Shown here: in pieces, positions 23,601 to 37,473 of the stretch
Position numbering within the stretch: the stretch's first letter is position 1
Layout of the letters: every line of letters starts with the position of its first letter
Source of the DNA: Physcomitrium patens
Taxonomy: Eukaryota; Streptophyta; Bryopsida; Funariales; Funariaceae
Assembly: GCF_000002425.4 (NCBI RefSeq)
Contig: NC_037253.1
Span: forward strand, 18,120,407 to 18,184,406
Direction: 5' to 3'
Length of the DNA: 64,000 nt
Notes under the pieces: generated by a model
The model's database searches: none
Told to the model about the DNA's origin: nothing
What the model saw: only the letters and a program-made list of their open reading frames with translations
Position numbers and translations under genes: made by a program

Positions 23601-26600
23601 TTGTTGGCCATGCTGTTTCTTTTGGGACCTGCTTTGAAATGTGGAAACATTGTTGCCAGTTATGGCAATTTCTTTCTTGGAAAGTAATGTCAACCATCAA
23701 AGTAAATGAAAGGTTGAGGAAAATATTTCCCAAAAAAGTGATGGAGTCATTTATAAGACAGTTAAACCCATCAATTGTCCTATGATTTCACCATTAATGC
23801 CCTCTAAAGTAGAAAGGAATGCTTTTTCGTTCATATTGTCAAGGAGATTTTCTATATGTAGTGTTGAGTTGTTGGTTTTGTTTTTCTGTAAGAATAACAT
23901 AATTTCACGTAATTTCATGTAATTACAAATCAAGGAACTGTATGGTAAAATATTTTCAATTTGGTTCCATTTGCTTATTCTTTATTTACTCTCATTTATT
24001 ATAAACAAATTCCTATTATTACTACACATCTTCTTTTACAATACAATTAAACTTCTCTTTGATATCTTCTTGCTTTTCAATCCAAATACATCTTTATTTG
24101 ATGTAATATATATATATATATATATATTTGATTGTAATGTCTTATATTTTTTTGTATCTCTATCAACTATATTGATTATACTTTTCTTCTTCTAATCTAA
24201 TTACAAAACATTATTATGTTTATTTGCTCTTATTGTAATTGCACCCTTTAATGTATATTTACTAATATATATATATATATATATATACATACACAAATAT
24301 ATGGTACATCCTCTCACACCTAATCACATCATCAATCCTAAAACATTTCTGGGCCCTTTCAGATTGTATTGGTTTATCTATTTAATATTGCTTTGTTATG
24401 CTTTGATGTATTTCTTTCTACATTGCTATTCAAATCTTCTTAAACTTGTTTGCTAATGCATTTGTTAATTCTACATTATTGTTTTGATTGTCTTTTTCTT
24501 CCAATTGGCAAAACTCACATCTTCTTGCCTCTATTATTCCTAATGACTATGCCACCATATGTATTAATAATGATTAGAATATAACATTTTTTAATAAATA
24601 AAAATTATCTTCTCTTTTATATAATAAACAATTCATTTGCAGGAGTTCATAATGGTGCATATTATAAATTGAAGTTACAATCTACTTTTAATTATTTTCT
24701 CTAAAAGAGGTTGAAAAAAGGACATGTTAGAAGGTTTTACATAATGTACAATAACTTTTAGTAATTAGAAGTGATCAATATTATTAAATCGACAGTGTTT
24801 GATTTTAGAAAAACATCCAAAATATAGTTTACATTATTGATTGCCATATCATATGAGTATTTTATTTTAATTGTAAATATTCATTTAAATAAAAATCTTA
24901 TAAAGACATTAATTTATAATATCCCACAGATTTCAAAAATTAAATTGTAGCATGAAGAAATTATTGGCATTCAATCCCTTTGGACCAAACTTCTTTGAAA
25001 GTGTTGCATTATGTGAATTTTTATTCAGAAATTTACCAAGCATGTGTTTGTAAAAGAAAAAAAATTCTAGGTTGGTTCACTTACCATACAATCACTAAAA
25101 CAAATTGTTTAAAAATAAATTTTCAAGAAATCTCAATTCTCTTGATGATTCGAAATTATAGTATGTTTAAAATCTAAAATTGTATAAAAAATCCTAAAAA
25201 AAATCTAAGAAATCTAAAAATAAGCTAACAAATCCTTAAAATACCTAAAAATTCTAATTCCTAATTATTCAATAATAAATAGACATGACTTCTAATCAAA
25301 ATATTAGATTAACTTTAACTATTTACACGATTTGTTTTTAAAATGTTTTACATAGTCACGTAATGTCACATGAATCTAATGCATTAATTAATATATCTGA
25401 CAATAAAATCCTCACCAGTGTTATTTGATCTTCTACACTAAGCTTAGAAAAGTCTTTTGGTGGCTAAATTTTTTATTTAAATCATTCGCTTTTTCTCAAA
25501 CTTAATCTAGAGCTTTGTTTTAAGATGTTTGGATAGCATATAAATTATAATTTTATTTGATTTACATATCTTTAGTTACATGAAAAATTATACTTAACCT
25601 TCAATTGCTAAATTTTAATATTTTATAGTTGATAAAAATGTCAAAAGACAATACTTTATATTGCCTACTACATCTAAGAAAGGCCAATTTCGTATGTAGA
25701 TGGTTTTGTAATTATTTCAAGTACAATCACATTTTTTTGGCCTTGCTACATTTTGCACATGGTTTGTTTTATGTTATATATGTTGTCTTAAAGAGAGATA
25801 GATTCGTAATATGACTTGTATTTAGCAAAAAATAATAGTACATCAAGCACATGATTTATCTTAATCAAGTATAAGAAAAATTATAATTACAATTACATGT
25901 AGACATACCTCAACAGACATGACATTCAATACCACTTTTGCAAATTCCATCTTTAAAATGTTATATATGCTAATGAAAAAATAAAATCTAGCTTTGCAAT
26001 TTCTTGACTAAAAGAGTGTAAATAAGCATAATATATTTTGATACAAAGAAATGTTGATTGAATTACCAATCGTTTGTAAAAATATGAAAAGATGATATTT
26101 TTTATGCTATTATTTTGAATCAAATTATATTGCTCTACTGGTATAACATCCACACAGTAAATTAAAACATAAAAATCATCCACTTGAAAAACATGTATTT
26201 AGAAAATCTAAAAAATATGTATACAATAAAATTAATTTGTTTGATAATACTACACAAGCGTGTCAATGGTGCATTTAATCGTGAATTTATTGTGAGATGT
26301 TTTTCAAGTGCACGATTTTTATGTTTTAAATAATATTATTAATATTTTAAAATCTTCTCTAAAAAGGAGTAATAATACCATAAGCAACAATGACAATATA
26401 TTACGACAATTTTACAAAGAATGTAGGATTTTTTGACAAATAAATTGAAGTATGTATATATATATATATATATAAGGTATTTTATCCAAAAATAAATATC
26501 CTAAATAGTATATTAGATATTTAGTTTGAAAAAAAATTATAAAAAATTGTGTATTCTTTGTACTTCTTTTCATAGATTATTAGAAAAATTTGAGGGACAT

Positions 26601-26837
26601 GTAAGAGTTATAAGAATTTGTTTACATGTTAATTAAGGTTAGATCAAATTTTAGTTTGTAGTAGCAGGATACAATTTGGATGATGTAGAAATGATACTTC
26701 TTGACAATGCATTTCTCAACTCTTTGATATTAAAACAAAAAACATTTTATCTTTTTGAATTGAATCATGATTGCAATTCAATTTTTAATTAATTATATAA
26801 AATAGCCTATTTTGGTGGATCATAAAGCATATTAAAA

Positions 26838-26898
26838 GTGTGTGTGTGTATATGTATGTATATATGTATACATATATATATATATATATATATATATG
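26838..26898. repeat. Compound (TG)n(TA)n microsatellite
   Basis: TG repeats, then mixed TATG, then a long TA run. The largest simple repeat of the AT-rich block. Confidence 0.95.
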
Positions 26899-28922
26899 TT
26901 TTGTAGATTTTTGGCATTGTAAATGGTACATACACTATATTGGCACATAAACTAATATATCTTGACAAAGGTTATATATATATATATATATATATATAAA
27001 ACTTTGTATTATCATTTCTATCATAGTAAGTAATTATGTAAGAAATATTAATAAATAAGCTGAAAATACCGATTTTTAAAGATCAATACATGATATTAAG
27101 ATGTTTTTTGTATTTAAATTTAATCAAAATTTTCAAAATACTTCAAAAATAAAAACTTAGTTTCCAAATAGTGCTTGTTTATTGTCTCTTGTAATTATTA
27201 GATTATGTAAACATCTACAATTTTTAAGAATAGAAAGTACTTCTTTCCATATTGTTCATACAACAGTAAAGTTAGAGTTGAGATTTTTTTTAATACATTT
27301 GAGGAAGAATTATAAAATTATTGAGATTTATGCACACAACCACAACACAAAAATGATATGTACATGTTGTACATTAGATGATTTATTTCACACAATATAT
27401 TACTCCATGATTATCAAAATAAATCTTTGAATGATTAAAAAAAAAATTAATAAAGTAAGAAATCAAACCAGAGATGATTTCATATAAATTAATTTATAAT
27501 AAATATAGAATTTTATGATGAAGTGAATAGAGAGTGTTTGATGTTTGAGCACCATAATGCTATATAGGATATACTAGCAGTATGCATATTATATATTAAA
27601 TATATGATTTATAAGTATGTTTCTTTTATTCTAATAAGCAATAATTACAATTGCAATGCATAGTGCATTTTGTCTTATCATGTACAAAGTATAGTACATA
27701 TGATTTTGTAACTATGTGATATATAATTGTACATATATCCTAAGTTGCAGTATTTTACTGAAAAGTGTGATTGTACTTCCGTCCATATTGCATATAAATA
27801 AGACACAAAAAATTTTCTCTTAAAAATACTTATTATACATGAATTAATTAAATATATATCTGTAAGAAATATTAAATATTTTTTATATTTAGTTCCATCA
27901 CAGTTACATTTGTAAAATTAGTGTGAATATCTTATTAACTATTTTTTATAATACAACATCAATATATTAATTTTTTAATTTTTAAAATTTCAATTCAACA
28001 CGTTTTATGTTTATTTTATTTTATTTTCATGTAAAAAAATTTAAAAAAAACTTTATAATGAATTATTACATTTGTTATATAGAAACTCAATTGAAATATT
28101 TATAATTTTTTCTTCTCATCAACTATTTAATATCTTGCTCTTGTGATACTTAATCATTCAAGTTGCAGTTGGAGTTTCAGATTCTCAAGTTCAATTTCTT
28201 TCTCTCTCAATGCTATTTATTTTTACATAAAATATGTTTTAAATTGCTATGTCTTTTGTGTTTATTAATTATTCAACTTATAAGCTAAATTGTTCTAAAC
28301 AAATTGTGGTTTTCTTACCAATAAACACCAAGGCTTTTATACAAACCTTTGGTTTTATTTATTTCTTCAAGAATGTATGTGATTAAGCTGTACAAGAAAT
28401 AAGTGTACGAAGAGTTGAATTTGGCAAAGGAATTGAGAAAAAAAGGTATCCAAATCTTAGAATCTTATTGATTCTTTGTCATTGTCTAAAATTACATGCT
28501 AAGTGTATGAAGTGAAAGAGGGAGATATAGGTAGAAATTAAGAGTTGGAAGGAGGGTTTGAAATTAATAAATTTTTCATTCTATCTTCTAAATATACTTT
28601 AAAGAAGGATAAATAAATGAGCTATTTGACCTATTAAATCACACTTAATGGTATCAGAAAATATAGAAATTACCTTGTTCCAAATTACTTAAGGCCCCAC
28701 CCTTTTATCTATTGTATTAAGTTTGATTCTCCATACATTTCAAATAATAAGATTATTTTTGTTTGTTTATTAAAAAAAATATTCTTTAAATTATTTGGGA
28801 TATATTTTTAAAAATTATTAAGCACATATATGCTTAAGTGCATGTTAAAAAATCTACAAATAATAAAATTTAAGTTTTTGAATACAAAATAATCAATGGA
28901 TATGTTATTAATAAATATATGA

Positions 28923-28954
<32 letters not shown>

Positions 28955-29700
28955 AGTTTTTTAAAATTAAAGGTCATATATTGGGGAATTTCTTTCTTGG
29001 ATTTTAATATTGACCAAACAATCTAACAAAACAAAGTGTAAGTGAGTGTCCTCGCTCTCATACTATATGCTTCAATCTTTTAATTTTACATCCAAAGAAA
29101 CACAATTTTGTGAAGCTGATGTACCACCCCATATTATCATTTTTGTTGTTAGATTGGCAATTCTAAAGGCACATTTGTTAGGGTTAGAGAGTGCTATGTA
29201 GAAGTAAAAGTTTTGCATTGTGAAATTTTTGTTGCGATGACAATTTAGGATTTTGTGTGTATTTGGTGTTTTGATAATATTTCATTTTAAAACAATTTTT
29301 TTTGGCATTCCAAAGATATTGATTCAATCATAAGTAGACATTATCAAAACCATGACATATTTGATGTTCTTTTTCTATAGCACATCTAAAGCAAAGAAAA
29401 AAGAAATCAAATCAGCAAGCAAGAAACTTTCACAAGGTTTTTGGACCACAATCTCTCAAAACAAGGTTTTAAGTATGAAACTCCTTTAAGTTAGAGTATA
29501 TATTTTTTATTTTATTTTTTTCAACATTAGAATATCCTTCAAAATCAACATACTTTTATTTTTATTTTTTTATTGTTCATTTACTCAAAATGAGCAATTA
29601 TAGGGTCCATTGAAACCTCAAAGTGATTATTTTTTAAAAAAAAATTAAAAAACTTAAAACTTTACTTCATCGCCTTAACCTTGTACCATGAAATGCCTAA

Positions 29701-31574
29701 AAAGAAAGCCCCTTTCCCAGGTAAATTTGACCTATTACAGGTAAAGACCAGGTGTTAGAAAACCAATGACCAAGGAGGGGGTAGTTCTCTTGGTATGTTA
29801 AACCTTATTATTATTAGTGTTAGTGTGGTTAAATTATTAGTGTGGACGTGCCATAGCTTTCGCATCAAATGCATGGAAGACTCTGGAATATGGAAAAAGG
29901 GTGTACCATAAGCAGAGAATAGATATAGGGGGAGAGAGGGAGTAGGAACCCCATGTCGAGGTTGTTCAATGCTTTCTTAAAGGGAAGGGAAAAGGAAGGG
30001 AACACAGTAGAACCAAGATATTCTGGTTGGACAACCACAATCAATTTGTCGAATTGCGAAATGAGAATAAGAAATGGTGTGTGCGTGTGTGCTGGGGTCT
30101 CTCTCTCATGGTGCCTCCCATTGGACACACAAAGACCAGGAAAGCATGCCGGAGAAGCTTTCGGGGACGTAGCTACATAAAATAATGCCACGGAAGTGAG
30201 AGAGACCATTATTCTCGTCGCGGCAATCATGTGGAACGAACCCCGAAGCAGCACCGAAGTATGAGGAGGGGGAAAAAGGGGAGGAGGAGGGGAAGAATAA
30301 TAATAAGTTTATATGATTTATTATTAATCTACGTTAATATAAAAGAGAGGGGGGACGAGAGAAGGGCGTGAGTGAGTGACATCGAGCTCAGTTAGTAGAA
30401 CTAACTTATAGAATGTGATTCTGGTGGCCTTTTCCAAGGAATTGGGGGACCCTAAATGAAGCTTCATGGAGCCAGGGCCGCGGTTGACTCCATGAAGCTC
30501 GAGCATCGAAGTCGAGAGAGATGGAATTTATGGTGCGCTGGGGGGGTGGGGGGGTCGTTGTTGCCTTGCTTTAGAAGCTTGGAAGCGTGGCTTGGTGGAG
30601 CTCCTCCTCGCGCTGGGCAACAACATACATAGCTAGCAGCAGCAGGTTATGATCCGCTTTCACCGGCCTGGTTGCTCCGTCTGACGCGAAGCGTGCGAGA
30701 ATGGTATCACGTTAGGGACGGACAGATGGATCAATGGCAAGTGTGTGTTACTTATCATGTCGATGCGGGCTGTGCTATTAACGCCATTAGAATCATGTCA
30801 ATGCGGAACTTGTCATTTATAAGGCGGGATGAGGTGCCGATCGCATGCTTGACTGGTTTTGGTGACCGTCTTTTCGTGGTGGTGTCGGTTTCTGTTTTGG
30901 CTGTGGGTTGTTTTCTTGTCAACTGTTGTGCCACTTTCCCGAGCTGTGATCGTTACGGGCGGCGTTGCGGAAGATATTGTGTTTTTGGTTGCGTTTGCGT
31001 TGCGATGGAGTGTCTTGTTGATAGCAGCTTTTTGTTGATGGTGCTGCTGAATGTTGTCAGATCGTTGATGTGTGTACGAGTTGCGGGTCGGGGGAGGTCA
31101 TTATTATTGGTTCCTGGTACTTTTATCTCTTCCTGGTGCTGCGATGCTTGGCTTTCTTGCATACTGACGGTCAACGTATCTTCGAGTGCAGTGGCACGAT
31201 TGAAGAGCTCGTGGTTGATCACTCTCTGTGCAATGCCTTTTGCGCGTGGAGAGGGTTGTAGTTTCTAGAATGGCACTCTGGGCTTAGCGCAGTGCCAAAG
31301 GCAGTGGAGGAGGTTCCTAGAGGACACCGGAGTTGTGTAGGAGGGCTAGAGTGGGATTCATTTGGGGACATTGGAGCGACGCGGGAAAATGTATGAGAAG
31401 TTTGACACCGGCACTGATTCCGATCAAGCTTTTTTATTTCGCCTGTCGCTTTGTTCACACGAGAAGAAATATATAGCTGGCACGACGGCCGGCTCATATT
31501 CTTCACTGTTCTGCACGGTTGTGGCGGGTGAAGAAATGCATTATTAGAGAAGGGATAGTTTGGAAGTAAGGAAC
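29701..31574. other. Upstream region of the SEC14-like gene
   Basis: Composition shifts from AT-rich to balanced at about 29.85 kb, marking the edge of host low-copy DNA. Open frames here (for example 30672-31268) lack recognisable domains. A TATA-like AAATATATAG lies at about 31466-31475, roughly 100 bases before the start codon of the next gene, and is a plausible core promoter. Two G7 tracts separated by a T lie at 30540-30554, and a short hairpin at 30460-30499. Confidence 0.5.
30460..30499. other. Short perfect-stem hairpin upstream of the SEC14-like gene
   Basis: The arm AGCTTCATGGAG (30460-30471) is the exact reverse complement of 30488-30499. After one mismatch two or three more pairs follow, closing a GC-rich loop of about nine bases. 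The stem is too short for a typical plant microRNA precursor. It could be a palindromic protein-binding site or chance. Confidence 0.5.
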
Positions 31575-32769
31575 ATGGAGCAGGAACTAGTTGCAGTGGC
31601 TGCTTCCCCTGCTAAAGTGGAGCCAGAATCGACTACAAAGGAGAAGCGGAAAGAAGTGCTACAGCTCGTCCAAAAAGATAACCCCCTTACCAAGAAAGAG
31701 GTGCGGTACTGCTAGCGGCAGTGTTTTATGCCCCTCCGTTGTCTATCTAGTTTCATGCCGTCATATAAATACACAGATTTGGTTTCTGTTATCGATTTTG
31801 TCTCTTGAATTTTTGCTCCTCTTTCGTCTCATTAAAATTTATTCTTGTTCTAATCACTGGTTCCGAAGAAGGGGGCTTGCTCTCGTTAAGTTTAAAGCAT
31901 CTGGCGAAGCTTGATTTGTACGAACTGTTAATGCTAATCTGGTGGTGTGTGAGGTTTTAATCATGCTAGTAAGTTGCATAATATTTGTAAACGGGGCTTT
32001 GGCATTGTAGATGCCGGTGGATTACAACGTGTACTTTTTTATTGTTCTCTGCAGTTGGACTTTTGTGATGACGCCTGCGTAGACCGGTATTTAAAAGCTT
32101 GTGGAAACAGTGTGCGGCGGGCTGCGAGAATGCTCAAAGCTACCCTTAACTGGCGTGACAAAATCGAAATTGGTAGGTGCAGTACCAGCTCGCATGCAGA
32201 CGCCATACATTCTTGCGTGTTAATGTAGTGGTATTATTCATCCTCTTCACAGAATAATTTTTAGAGTGGTGCGTGCAGGCTACATGATAGCGGACGAATT
32301 TCCAGCTGACATAGCCGCAGGATCTGCTTATGTAGCTGGTCATGACGAAGACGGTCGACCAGTCTTGGTAACCTTTTTCAACCGCTGAATGCCCCGTTGT
32401 TTTGATCTCAACAAAGATGGTCGAGTGATCCCTATCCAGAAGCTGTATCGAGCGCACGTAGAATAGAATGATCGGTGCCACTCTAAACATCTTGAAGAAA
32501 TTCTTTCTGTTCACGTAAACATTAATAGTGGACCTTCAGCTAATTTATTGCCTTGACGGGTGCAGGTTATCAAGAGGAAGCCCGATCACATCTTGAATCA
32601 TACTCAAAAACAGTAAGCTCTTCCACTCTACGCATGTCAAGAATTGTGGTATAATGTCAAGAGTTCGTTTCCCTTTTTTATCCTCCCTTTAGTGATAATA
32701 ATCGACATGTAATATGAACTCGATTTATTCAATATTAAGTTACTTTTTTTTTCAAGTTATCCGTGGAGG

Positions 32770-32803
<34 letters not shown>

Positions 32804-34444
32804 CACATTATTTTACTGTTTATCTTTATCATTATGGTGCTTCATCCAACAGCAACTTTGTCTACTAAGATGGATCCCTATTAGCTGAAGCCTTTCTTAG
32901 GATCTCTCGAGCAAGTATCGAGTGGCACAGTAACTGACATTCCATGCATTTTCTTAATAGATATCTTCGATATCTGATCTTCACAATGGAAGTAGCGCTG
33001 GCTGCAATGGCTCCAGGAGTTTATCAATGGGTGCTTATTTTTGATGCTCGAGGTAGAATCCTTCACATTGGTCTGATCGATGTAGAGTCAGATGAGCCGT
33101 GTACACTTGAAAGGTTACGTTGCTGTTAATGTATCATACTATTGATTTTTTTTAAATAACCCTACTGTTCTGGACATGTGCAACAGGATATTCAAAAGCT
33201 AGCGCTCCATCACCTAGTGGCATTCTCACGACTTTGAAGATACTCTCAGATCATTATCCAGAGAGGCTGGCGAAGGCTTTCATTGTAGATGCTTCATCCA
33301 TGTTTTATCATATTTGGAAGGTGAGATAATCATTTTACAGACGTGTGTGAATATTTTAGTTGTAAATATTTTAATGCTTACATTGGTGGCAATAGTGCTT
33401 TTCTTGATGAGTCGTACTTAAGAGGGCTGACGCTTCATATTTAACAGGGGATGTGTACTTTTGTTGACCATCCCACGAGAGGGAAATTACATTTTGCCTA
33501 CACCAAAGATTACAAAGGAACTTTAAAATCACAGCAGAGCTCCAAAGCTGTTCCTTTGTCTCCGTCTTCTGACAGTGCTCCGCGAAGATCATCAAATGCT
33601 TGTGCCGACGATTTCAAATATCTTACGTCTCCTCAGTCCACTGTACAAGGTATGTATCATTCGAATTATTGATATATACATCTTGAGTTCCTTATTCCCA
33701 ATCTTATTAATGATTTTCTATTATGTCTACTTCATTTTCACAATGGGGGTATTGTTAAAATTTACTCTAGCTGCAGATGTCTCACTGCGTGTTCATGCAT
33801 AATTATTTGGTGCAATTATCTGACAGTTTATCATGATTGCAGGCCGAAATGACATATCTCTACCAACAGTTTATGATGCTAGTCCGAAGAACAATTGTCA
33901 AGGGCAAACTCGTGGCAAGCTGTCAGATGGCCCTGAATTAATTCACAGTGTTCGGACAAGATCTTTCTCATTCTCCTCGATCATTACCATGTCTTACACT
34001 GCACCTGAACCACGAGATGGTGAATCCTCTAGTTTTAGGAAAGAACCAGAAGAGATAGTTGACGAACCAAAAGTTGTGGTCACGTCATCTGTTAGACCAA
34101 AACTCACCAGAGCACCCTGGGATGGCCTTGTTTCCATATTTTACTCGCAGAAGAAGGACGAACACAAGAAGCAGAATCTTTCACGGAAGGAGGAAGAACC
34201 CGTGGCATTGGACGAACCGACGAAGGATGAATTCAAAAAAGAGGAACACAGAAAAGACGACAACGTGAAAGAAGAACAGAGGAGGGATGAACAGAAAATT
34301 AGGTCCCTAGATTCTTTTCTGCCATACTTAAGTTTTGTCCAGGAACCTTACAATGAAGAATCATATAGGGCATTGATGAAGCCTCCCCTTGGTGGGCTGG
34401 CCATGATAATTTCTACTGAACTAAACAGTATGGACAGCTTCTAA
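31575..34444 (+). CDS. SEC14-like / CRAL-TRIO phospholipid-transfer protein, intact
   Basis: Eight exons with GT-AG introns: 31575-31700, 32055-32172, 32279-32367, 32566-32612, 32961-33052, 33187-33320, 33448-33649, 33843-34444. They total 1,410 nt, in frame throughout, giving 469 residues. Residues about 43-85 form the CRAL-TRIO N-terminal helices ([15 protein letters not shown]). Residues about 88-240 are the lipid-binding fold, with [45 protein letters not shown] and KLHFAYTKD in family order. The tail (about 250-469) is not conserved; residues about 371-421 are dense in Lys, Glu and Asp. Family members bind phosphatidylinositol or other lipids and move or present them at membranes in the cytosol; the ligand here is unknown. 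The start is the first ATG in frame and gives an acidic, Lys-rich leader. No lesion is seen. A TATA-like box lies about 100 bases upstream. The exact donor of intron 3 (GTAACC) is the least certain join. Confidence 0.9.
32771..32800. repeat. (TA)15 microsatellite in intron 4 of the SEC14-like gene
   Basis: Fifteen TA units between exons 4 and 5. Likely to vary in length between individuals. Confidence 0.95.
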
Positions 34445-37400
34445 GTTTCTGGTAGATCATTTCTATGTGCCCCATTCAGTAATGTTTGAGCCATTGTGGA
34501 ATGGCCTAGGTAGACTTCCAACTTTTTGTATTTGTGTACATTCACAGGCAAGTCATGTCAGCTTTGCTCTACATGAAAGGAAGATTATTAAAACACTTAT
34601 CTGAGCAACAAGTCAATACTATCTCAAAGTAGCTGCTGGTTTTGATGTTCTACATATTTGGGTATTAGAGAAAAGTCATGCATGACAATTCCTCCAGATT
34701 TACAACTAAACACAGATTTGATTACTAAAAAATACTCAAATCTTGGTTTTGTACCCATGATTTTGTCCCCAGATTTTGTACCCATGATGAAAGCTTCTGA
34801 TCTGTGGACCACATATCTTCTCTTGAGGATAGAGTCTGTTAATGCACAATTGCAACAGTAAAGTCTTTATGATAAAACTTTGATCTACATCATGTCATAT
34901 TCTAGTGTTCTGGTGTTACCTTAAATTGCCAAATATTACTCTTTTTGGGTTTCTTTGTCTCACTGCTAGATCCAAATCAGTTGTGCACTTGTCAACTGGT
35001 GTATTTGGTGGTTAGATTTGACATGAAGTTCTATTAGAATTGAAACTATTCAGACATGAATTAATAACATTTTTATTTTTATTTTTATTTTCCTCCATAC
35101 CTCTGTGACATACAGTCTATGCCTTTGTGCATGTTCCATGTTGGCAATTGAAAGGCTCTGAGTTTGCACATCCTACAAAATTTGTCAGTGAGCTGCTCCC
35201 AAGATTGAATGTAGTTATTTGACATTTGTGTTGGTGGATACATGTGGATGGCAGAAAAGATCATGATGCAAACTAAGTATCTAGTTGCGGCAAAGGCATA
35301 GACTTGGAGAGAGGCAACTAAATATCAAGAGGAAGGATAAAAATAAATAAACAAGGTATATTTGTCACATTGTCAATTTGAGAATGAATTTGTGTAATTA
35401 TTAATGCTTTGAGTATGCAGATAATTGAATGATAAACTAATGTTATTTGACATTGATGTATTGATTAGTTGGTTGAAGACTGATTATGTGATTCACAAGC
35501 AAAAATATTATACAAGGATTAGTAACTGGTGCAGAAAACTTGGCATAGGTTGAATTAAAATTGTCAATGGGGAAAAATATGTATGAAGGAAGATTAGGTA
35601 GGGTTGGAAGTAATAAGGGCAAGATTTTAAAATAAAGTTCTTCAAAGACTCCCTATTGAAAACATTATGATGTAGGCATTAAGAAAAAAAGAAAAAAAGA
35701 TGTAAACTTTAAGTGTTTAAAATTTAAACTATGTAAAAATATACAAAATAAAACAACTCATTTTTTACATCCTTATTGCTATTTATATTCTAATTTTGTT
35801 ATCAACATGCAATTCCTTAGAAATGCATTAGATATTGTTGTGGTGTATTTGATTAAAAATATGAATGTCATATGATTGGTCTCTTTGGTATTTGGACTAA
35901 TTGTGGATAACAAGAATATATGTTTTAAGCAATCTCTTTCAACATAAGTGTATCCCATCCATCTGTGCCCAAAAATCAAAGTTGCAAAGCTCATCATCAC
36001 AAAATAAATAAATAATTAAATTGGAGTGACAATAATGAGACCAAATAACACACAATTCATCAGTATTTGTTTTATTCGAGGGCGTGTAAGTTATTTTATT
36101 TGTTACTGGGAAAATAGTTGGCATGATTGAAAAGCACAAAGTGAATATAATAAAAATTTCTCTGTGACACAGAAGCACCACGAAAGATTTCTGTGCTCCT
36201 CAATATTGTTATCATGTCAGTTTCAGGCTCACATCTCTGAAAAATGACATTAAAAACACATAATTAGGTCCCCATGCTCTGCAGTGCCTTTTAAAGTGAG
36301 GATGGTCATAGATTTCTGTCCAGAGTACAGTAATTTGTTAAGCTTTATTTATACATGTGTGTGAATATATATATATATATATATATATACATTTATTGCT
36401 GTAACTCTCAGAATTTTTTTAAATTATAATTTCCTTTTCTGCCCCAACTTCTCTTGCCTTGAAAGAATCAAGAAATATTTGCCTGGCAATTCAAGGAATA
36501 TGCGTGTTTTTAATAAATATTATTTAATATTTAATATGTTTGCTTTTAAAGTCTTATTAATGGTATGTATATGCAGACAAGTCTAACATGAATTACTTTG
36601 TTAATAAAATTATTAAAAAAAAAACTTACCTAACATTTAATTGTGGAATCAATTCTTCCACATAAATTGTTTCATTCAAAGAGTCTAGTTCTCTCCTCGT
36701 GCTCGTCAGATTCTGTTACCTTTCAGTATAAAATAAACACAAAATCGTTGACAAATGGGTCACTAATGAATATATTTAAAGCATTTTTTTTTAAAATTTT
36801 TACTTTTGTAAATTTAAATAAATTTAAATTTCAAAATCAATTTTTTTTCTGTCTTTCTTTGTTTTTTCACATCAGTACATCATATTGGGTGAAACTAAAA
36901 TTAAGGAGCACACAAAAGTCTATAAAATTTTGCAAAAATGGCCAAATCAGCTTTGTTTGCAAAAATATGACGGAGGGATAAGGCCCAACTTTTAAAAAGC
37001 TCATTTAAACTTTTAAAGTAATGCAAGCTTTTGCTTTTTGAGCCCGCCCTTTTGTCACGTGCCCTTGATGCGAGAGAGCTTGATTCCAGGATTGTTTTCA
37101 TCCAACATTCATCTTATATGACTATAAACTCATGGCGGGTAGTTTTTTTTTCCCGCGTCTTGAGTTGCACGGTGAGGTTGTGCGGACCCGAAGCCGTGAG
37201 GCTCCACGCTTTTAGGATCCATTGCATAAGCTGCGTTGAATCGCGCGGCGACCGATCAACAACCGACTCCCCGTCCGCCGGTCGGTCAGTCGGAAGGGCT
37301 TCGAAGGGGACGAGTTGCGTGCGTTTGGAGATTTTCGCCATGGCTGGGAGACGAGAGAAGGTGGAGAAGTGGCTCTTTTTCTAGCACTATCCCTCTCGAG

Positions 37401-37473
37401 GAGCGGAGGTGATTGTCAAGTAAGGAACGATTCAATTAGAGCGCCGCGAATTGATTGAATTACGAGTGGTTTG
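34445..37473. other. Intergenic: SEC14-like 3' region to DCL1 5' region
   Basis: The first few hundred bases are probably the 3' UTR of the SEC14-like gene. At about 34747-34790 the string TTTTGTACCCATGAT occurs twice. The middle part is AT-rich with no gene, and a TA repeat lies at 36365-36389. From about 37.0 kb composition rises again, as expected for the promoter and 5' UTR of the DCL1 copy. No coding frame is supported. Confidence 0.6.

Larger units (their letters stand above)
23338..29700. other. AT-rich intergenic DNA
   Basis: No gene or element domain is recognisable apart from one GC-rich patch near 23.5 kb. TA or TG/TA microsatellites lie at about 24106-24127, 24265-24286, 26455-26474, 26838-26898, 26972-26997 and 28929-28954. 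Open frames here are short, AT-biased and unlike any family I know. Confidence 0.7.

Noticed and set aside
30672-31268. Open plus frame of 198 codons upstream of the SEC14-like gene
   Set aside because: No recognisable domain, odd Cys/Val-rich content, and other frames are open across the same bases. More likely promoter or 5' UTR.
31271-31297. Inverted repeat TGGCACT...AGTGCCA before the SEC14-like gene
   Set aside because: Only seven base pairs around a 13-base loop, expected by chance in this much sequence.
34740-34800. Repeated TTTTGTACCCATGAT as a satellite or regulatory array
   Set aside because: Only two copies, probably a small duplication in the 3' region.
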